Positions 61,610-64,000 of a stretch of 64,000 nucleotides of DNA are shown piece by piece. Position numbers and translations under genes: made by a program. The stretch lies in the NCBI RefSeq assembly GCF_003586285.1, contig NZ_QUBR01000002.1, positions 124,001 through 188,000 of the forward strand, in the 5' to 3' direction. The notes under the pieces are model-generated. The model did not search any database. It was given only the letters and a program-made list of their open reading frames with translations, and had not been told where the DNA came from. The DNA is from Aeromicrobium endophyticum (GTDB lineage Bacteria > Actinomycetota > Actinomycetes > Propionibacteriales > Nocardioidaceae). Each line of letters begins with the position of its first letter. The first letter of the stretch is position 1.

Positions 61610-63042
61610 GTCGGGTCTCCTGTCGGGAGGCGGAGCCGGAAGACGGCGCCGGTGGCCGGCTCGCCGTCGTGCCCGGATGCTGGTGGGTCGAGCACGACGT
61701 CGCCGTGGTGGGCCTCGGCGATCGCGCTGACGATCGACAGCCCGAGTCCGAAGCCGTCGTCGGAGTCGTCTCCGCGGGCGAAGCGGTCGAAGATCTCGGG
61801 GACGATCGCCGGGTCGACCCCGGTGCCCGTGTCGCGCACCCAGAGCTCGACGCGTCCGGCGTGCAGGCGCGAGCCGATGCCGATCTCGTCGCCGGGGACG
61901 GTGTGCTTGGCGGCGTTGGCCGACAGCTGCAGCAGCGCCTGGGTGATGCGCTGGCCGTCGAGGGGCAGCATCGCGCGAACCGCGCCGTCGAGCACCCAGC
62001 GGCGGTCGGCCAGCGCGCGGGCCCGGTCGAGGGCACCGTGCGTGAGCGCCTCGACGTCGGCGGGCTGCGGACGCACGAAGTCGGGCCGCCGGGCCTTGGC
62101 GAGCATCAGGAGGTCGTCGACGAGGCGGGCCATGCGGTCGACCTCGTCCATCAAGAGCTCGCGGGTCGCCGCGACGTCGTCGGGGTCGTCGAGGTCGAGC
62201 ACCTCGAGATGGCCGCTCAGCACCGTCAGGGGCGTGCGCAGCTCGTGCCCGGCATCGTCGAGCAGCTGACGCTGGGTGACGAAGGCGGACTCGAGCCGGT
62301 CGAGCATGTCGTTGAAGGTGCGCTGCAGGTCGGAGAGGTCGTCGTGGCCCGTCACCTCGAGCCGCGCGCTGAGGTCGCCGTCGCTGATGCCTTGGGCGGT
62401 CTCGCGCAGCCGCCGCACGGGACGCAGCAGCCGTCCGGCGCTCCATGACGCCAGCCCGGCGATCAGCACCACCGAGAGCGCCGCCAGCAGGGCGTAGGTC
62501 GTCATGAGGCCGCGCAGGTCGCTGCGGCTGGCGCTCACGTCGTGCACCACCACGAACGAGCCCTTCTCGTCGCCGGCCCGGACCGGCAGCACCGCGATGC
62601 GGTACTGGCGTCCGGCCAGCCGCAGGGTCCGGGTGCCGCCGGACGTCGCCAGGTCGGAGACCAGCGCCGGGAACTCCTTCGACCGCTGCAGCTCCGGGTC
62701 GGGATCGCCCTGGTAGGTCGGCTTGCCGGCGCTCGGGAAGGCGAAGAGCTGCTCGTGGGCCTCGGGGAGGTTGCGCTCGAGGAAGACCTGCAGCAGCCTG
62801 TCGGCGGAGGCGAACGGCTGCCGGGTCTGCGGGTCGACCTCGTTCTGCTGCAGCGCGCGGAACTCGCCGGTCTCCTGCACGAGGCTCGACTCGATCGTCC
62901 GGTCGATGCGGCGCGACTCGACGGCGTACAGAGTCAGACCGACGACCACGAGGGCGAGCGTGGTCAGCAGCGCGATGGTGGCGGTGAGGCGCTGTCGCAC
63001 CGACAGGCGCGACATCGCCGACCGGACGGCGGGGGTCTTCAC
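61606..63042 (-). CDS. sensor histidine kinase (HAMP, HisKA, HATPase)
   Basis: 478 residues. Membrane helix 1 (about 19-40), an extracellular sensor domain (about 41-175), helix 2 (about 183-205, LLAALSVVLIAGLASWSAG), HAMP (RLLRPVRRLRETAQGISDGD), HisKA with H266 (DAGHELRTPLTVL) and HATPase_c with GTGVDPAI and GFGLGLSIV. The usual N of the N-box appears in LLQLSANAAKH. GTG start at 63042 directly abuts the stop of the small Asp-rich gene; an ATG at 63015 is an alternative start. Confidence 0.94.
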   Translation of the reverse strand: MKTPAVRSAMSRLSVRQRLTATIALLTTLALVVVGLTLYAVESRRIDRTIESSLVQETGEFRALQQNEVDPQTRQPFASADRLLQVFLERNLPEAHEQLFAFPSAGKPTYQGDPDPELQRSKEFPALVSDLATSGGTRTLRLAGRQYRIAVLPVRAGDEKGSFVVVHDVSASRSDLRGLMTTYALLAALSVVLIAGLASWSAGRLLRPVRRLRETAQGISDGDLSARLEVTGHDDLSDLQRTFNDMLDRLESAFVTQRQLLDDAGHELRTPLTVLSGHLEVLDLDDPDDVAATRELLMDEVDRMARLVDDLLMLAKARRPDFVRPQPADVEALTHGALDRARALADRRWVLDGAVRAMLPLDGQRITQALLQLSANAAKHTVPGDEIGIGSRLHAGRVELWVRDTGTGVDPAIVPEIFDRFARGDDSDDGFGLGLSIVSAIAEAHHGDVVLDPPASGHDGEPATGAVFRLRLPTGDPT

Positions 63043-63372
63043 TCAGTCATCGTCGCGGTCGTCGGACTCGTCGTCATCGTCCGGGTCGTCGTCATCGTCG
63101 TCGTAGTCGCGCGGGGCCGGCACGGAGCGGTCGAAGAAATCGTCGTCATCCTCGTCATCGTCCGAGGCGTCGTCGGATCCGGGCAGGGGAGTGGGGGCCG
63201 CGGTCGGCGCGGGAGCCTGGGTGGGCGGGGTCGAGGGGGTGAGCACGACGGGGCTGGTGTCGTCCTGCGGCGCCTGGTCGGCGCCGGCCGCCAGGCGCAG
63301 ACCGATCACGGCGGCTGCCGCGACCGCCACGACCGCGAGCAGGATCGCGGGGAGTCGGTACGTCCGGTGCAT
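63043..63372 (-). CDS. small membrane-anchored protein with Pro/Thr linker and Asp-rich tail
   Basis: 109 residues. A single hydrophobic helix (8-29, LPAILLAVVAVAAAAVIGLR) follows a short basic start (MHRTYR), so the rest should be outside the membrane: a Pro/Thr/Ala-rich stalk (45-68) and a tail from residue 70 in which most positions are Asp (DDDEDDDDFFD; DYDDDDDDPDDDDESDDRDDD). Not recognised. It ends at the base before the sensor kinase start, so it is probably co-translated. A cation- or cationic-peptide-binding accessory of the kinase is possible (inference). Start ATG 63372; GTG 63381 is possible. Confidence 0.75.
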   Translation of the reverse strand: MHRTYRLPAILLAVVAVAAAAVIGLRLAAGADQAPQDDTSPVVLTPSTPPTQAPAPTAAPTPLPGSDDASDDDEDDDDFFDRSVPAPRDYDDDDDDPDDDDESDDRDDD

Positions 63373-63481
63373 GGGTGCCACGATGCCCCAGCAGGCGGCT
63401 GCAGCCCATGAGGTGCCGATGAGAGAGTTCTTAGGTTCGACCAGCCACGGCGACGTGCCGGGCGTGTGGCACAGTTTTCCC

Positions 63482-64000
63482 GTGACGATCTGGCGCGACT
63501 TCCCTGGGGCATCCACCACGGCGCGCACCTCACCGGCCTCCGTGACGGTCGGCAACTTCGACGGCGTCCACCGCGGGCACCAGCACGTCATCGCCCGTAC
63601 CCGCGAGCTCTCGCCCGGCCTGCCGGTCATCGCCGTGACCTTCGAGCCCCATCCGCTGGCGGTCGTCGCGCCCGACCACGCCCCCCGCCGTCTCGCGACC
63701 ACCGAGCGGCGCGTCGAGCTGCTGCTGGCGGCCGGCGCCGACGAGGTCCGCATCCTCGACTTCACCCGCGACATGGCCGCCTGGAGCCCGCAGGAGTTCG
63801 TCGACCGCGTGCTGCGCGACGAGCTGCGAGCGGCGATCGTCGCCGTCGGCGAGAACTTCCGGTTCGGCCACCGCGCCGCTGGTGACACGACGTTCCTGCG
63901 CGAGGCGGGTGAGGCGGCCGGTTTCACGGTCGATGCTCTCGACCTCGACGGGGGAGCCGAGCCGTACTCGTCGACGCTGGTGCGTGCTCACGTGGCGGCA
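63482..64000 (+). CDS. ribF: bifunctional riboflavin kinase/FAD synthetase RibF (partial, cut by window end)
   Basis: The first 173 residues only. The FAD synthetase (adenylyltransferase) domain begins with the nucleotidyl-transferase motif SVTVGNFDGVHRGHQHVI, then VTFEPHPLAVV and VGENFRFGHRAAGDTTFL. The frame runs to the last base of the window; the riboflavin kinase domain would lie beyond. It makes FMN and FAD from riboflavin. GTG start 63482 has a CACAGT box six bases upstream, a leaderless layout. Normally close to truB; here a PLD gene and a two-component system intervene. Confidence 0.93.
   Translation, partial: MTIWRDFPGASTTARTSPASVTVGNFDGVHRGHQHVIARTRELSPGLPVIAVTFEPHPLAVVAPDHAPRRLATTERRVELLLAAGADEVRILDFTRDMAAWSPQEFVDRVLRDELRAAIVAVGENFRFGHRAAGDTTFLREAGEAAGFTVDALDLDGGAEPYSSTLVRAHVAA

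Noticed and set aside
1-64000. tRNA or rRNA genes
   Set aside because: I found no convincing cloverleaf or rRNA segment by reading the gaps; a tRNAscan-SE and Infernal run would settle this.

Overview
The window is high-GC chromosomal DNA from an actinobacterium. The codon bias is strongly G/C, many starts are GTG, and TAGGCT/TAGGGT -10 boxes sit 6-7 bases before start codons (leaderless mRNAs). Gene order and protein style fit the Nocardioidaceae (Aeromicrobium/Nocardioides-like); this placement is inference. I see no rRNA, tRNA, CRISPR array, insertion sequence or prophage.

The backbone is the conserved actinobacterial translation and envelope island. From left to right it holds the end of an ABC exporter pair (1-2127), an orphan hypothetical gene, rpsP-khpA-rimM-trmD, amt, rplS, a GNAT gene, two tandem lepB genes, rnhB, a DUF2469 gene, a small membrane protein, yraN, a comM-like gene (yifB), dprA, xerC, a two-domain M23 peptidase, then rpsB-tsf-pyrH-frr-cdsA ending at a strong hairpin (19.75 kb). 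The backbone resumes with rlmN (27.7-28.8 kb), dxr-rseP-ispG-GNAT (45.4-50.1 kb), doxX-like, proS, a ferritin-like DUF4439 pair, rimP-nusA-ylxR-infB-rbfA-truB (53.3-59.6 kb) and a ribF gene cut by the right edge.

Accessory modules interrupt this order. (1) 19.85-27.5 kb: a transglutaminase/DUF2126 giant, a circularly permuted ATP-grasp plus alpha-E fusion, a second transglutaminase and a zinc-ribbon HExxH peptidase. This is a predicted but uncharacterised peptide-ligation or protein-modification system and the most interesting gene set here. (2) 28.8-32.7 kb: a HAD phosphatase, a Tat-exported metallophosphoesterase, and an EchA6-like crotonase lacking catalytic glutamates coupled to a truncated AMP-binding-like protein. 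(3) 32.8-40.6 kb: a polyamine module with an Lrp/AsnC regulator, potDABC, a class III aminotransferase and a flavin amine oxidase; the two control regions share a 12-base motif. (4) 40.6-45.3 kb: an SDR, a NarL-type two-component system and an ABC-2 exporter. (5) 59.6-63.4 kb: a cardiolipin-synthase-like PLD protein and an OmpR-type two-component system led by a small Asp-rich membrane protein.

Non-coding structure worth attention includes a chain of four ATGA-coupled mini-ORFs followed by a Shine-Dalgarno-masking hairpin before infB, a structured rplS leader, a hairpin repeat cluster between potC and the aminotransferase, nested hairpins sharing one loop at 32.7 kb, and two copies of a GAGCTTGTCG palindrome.
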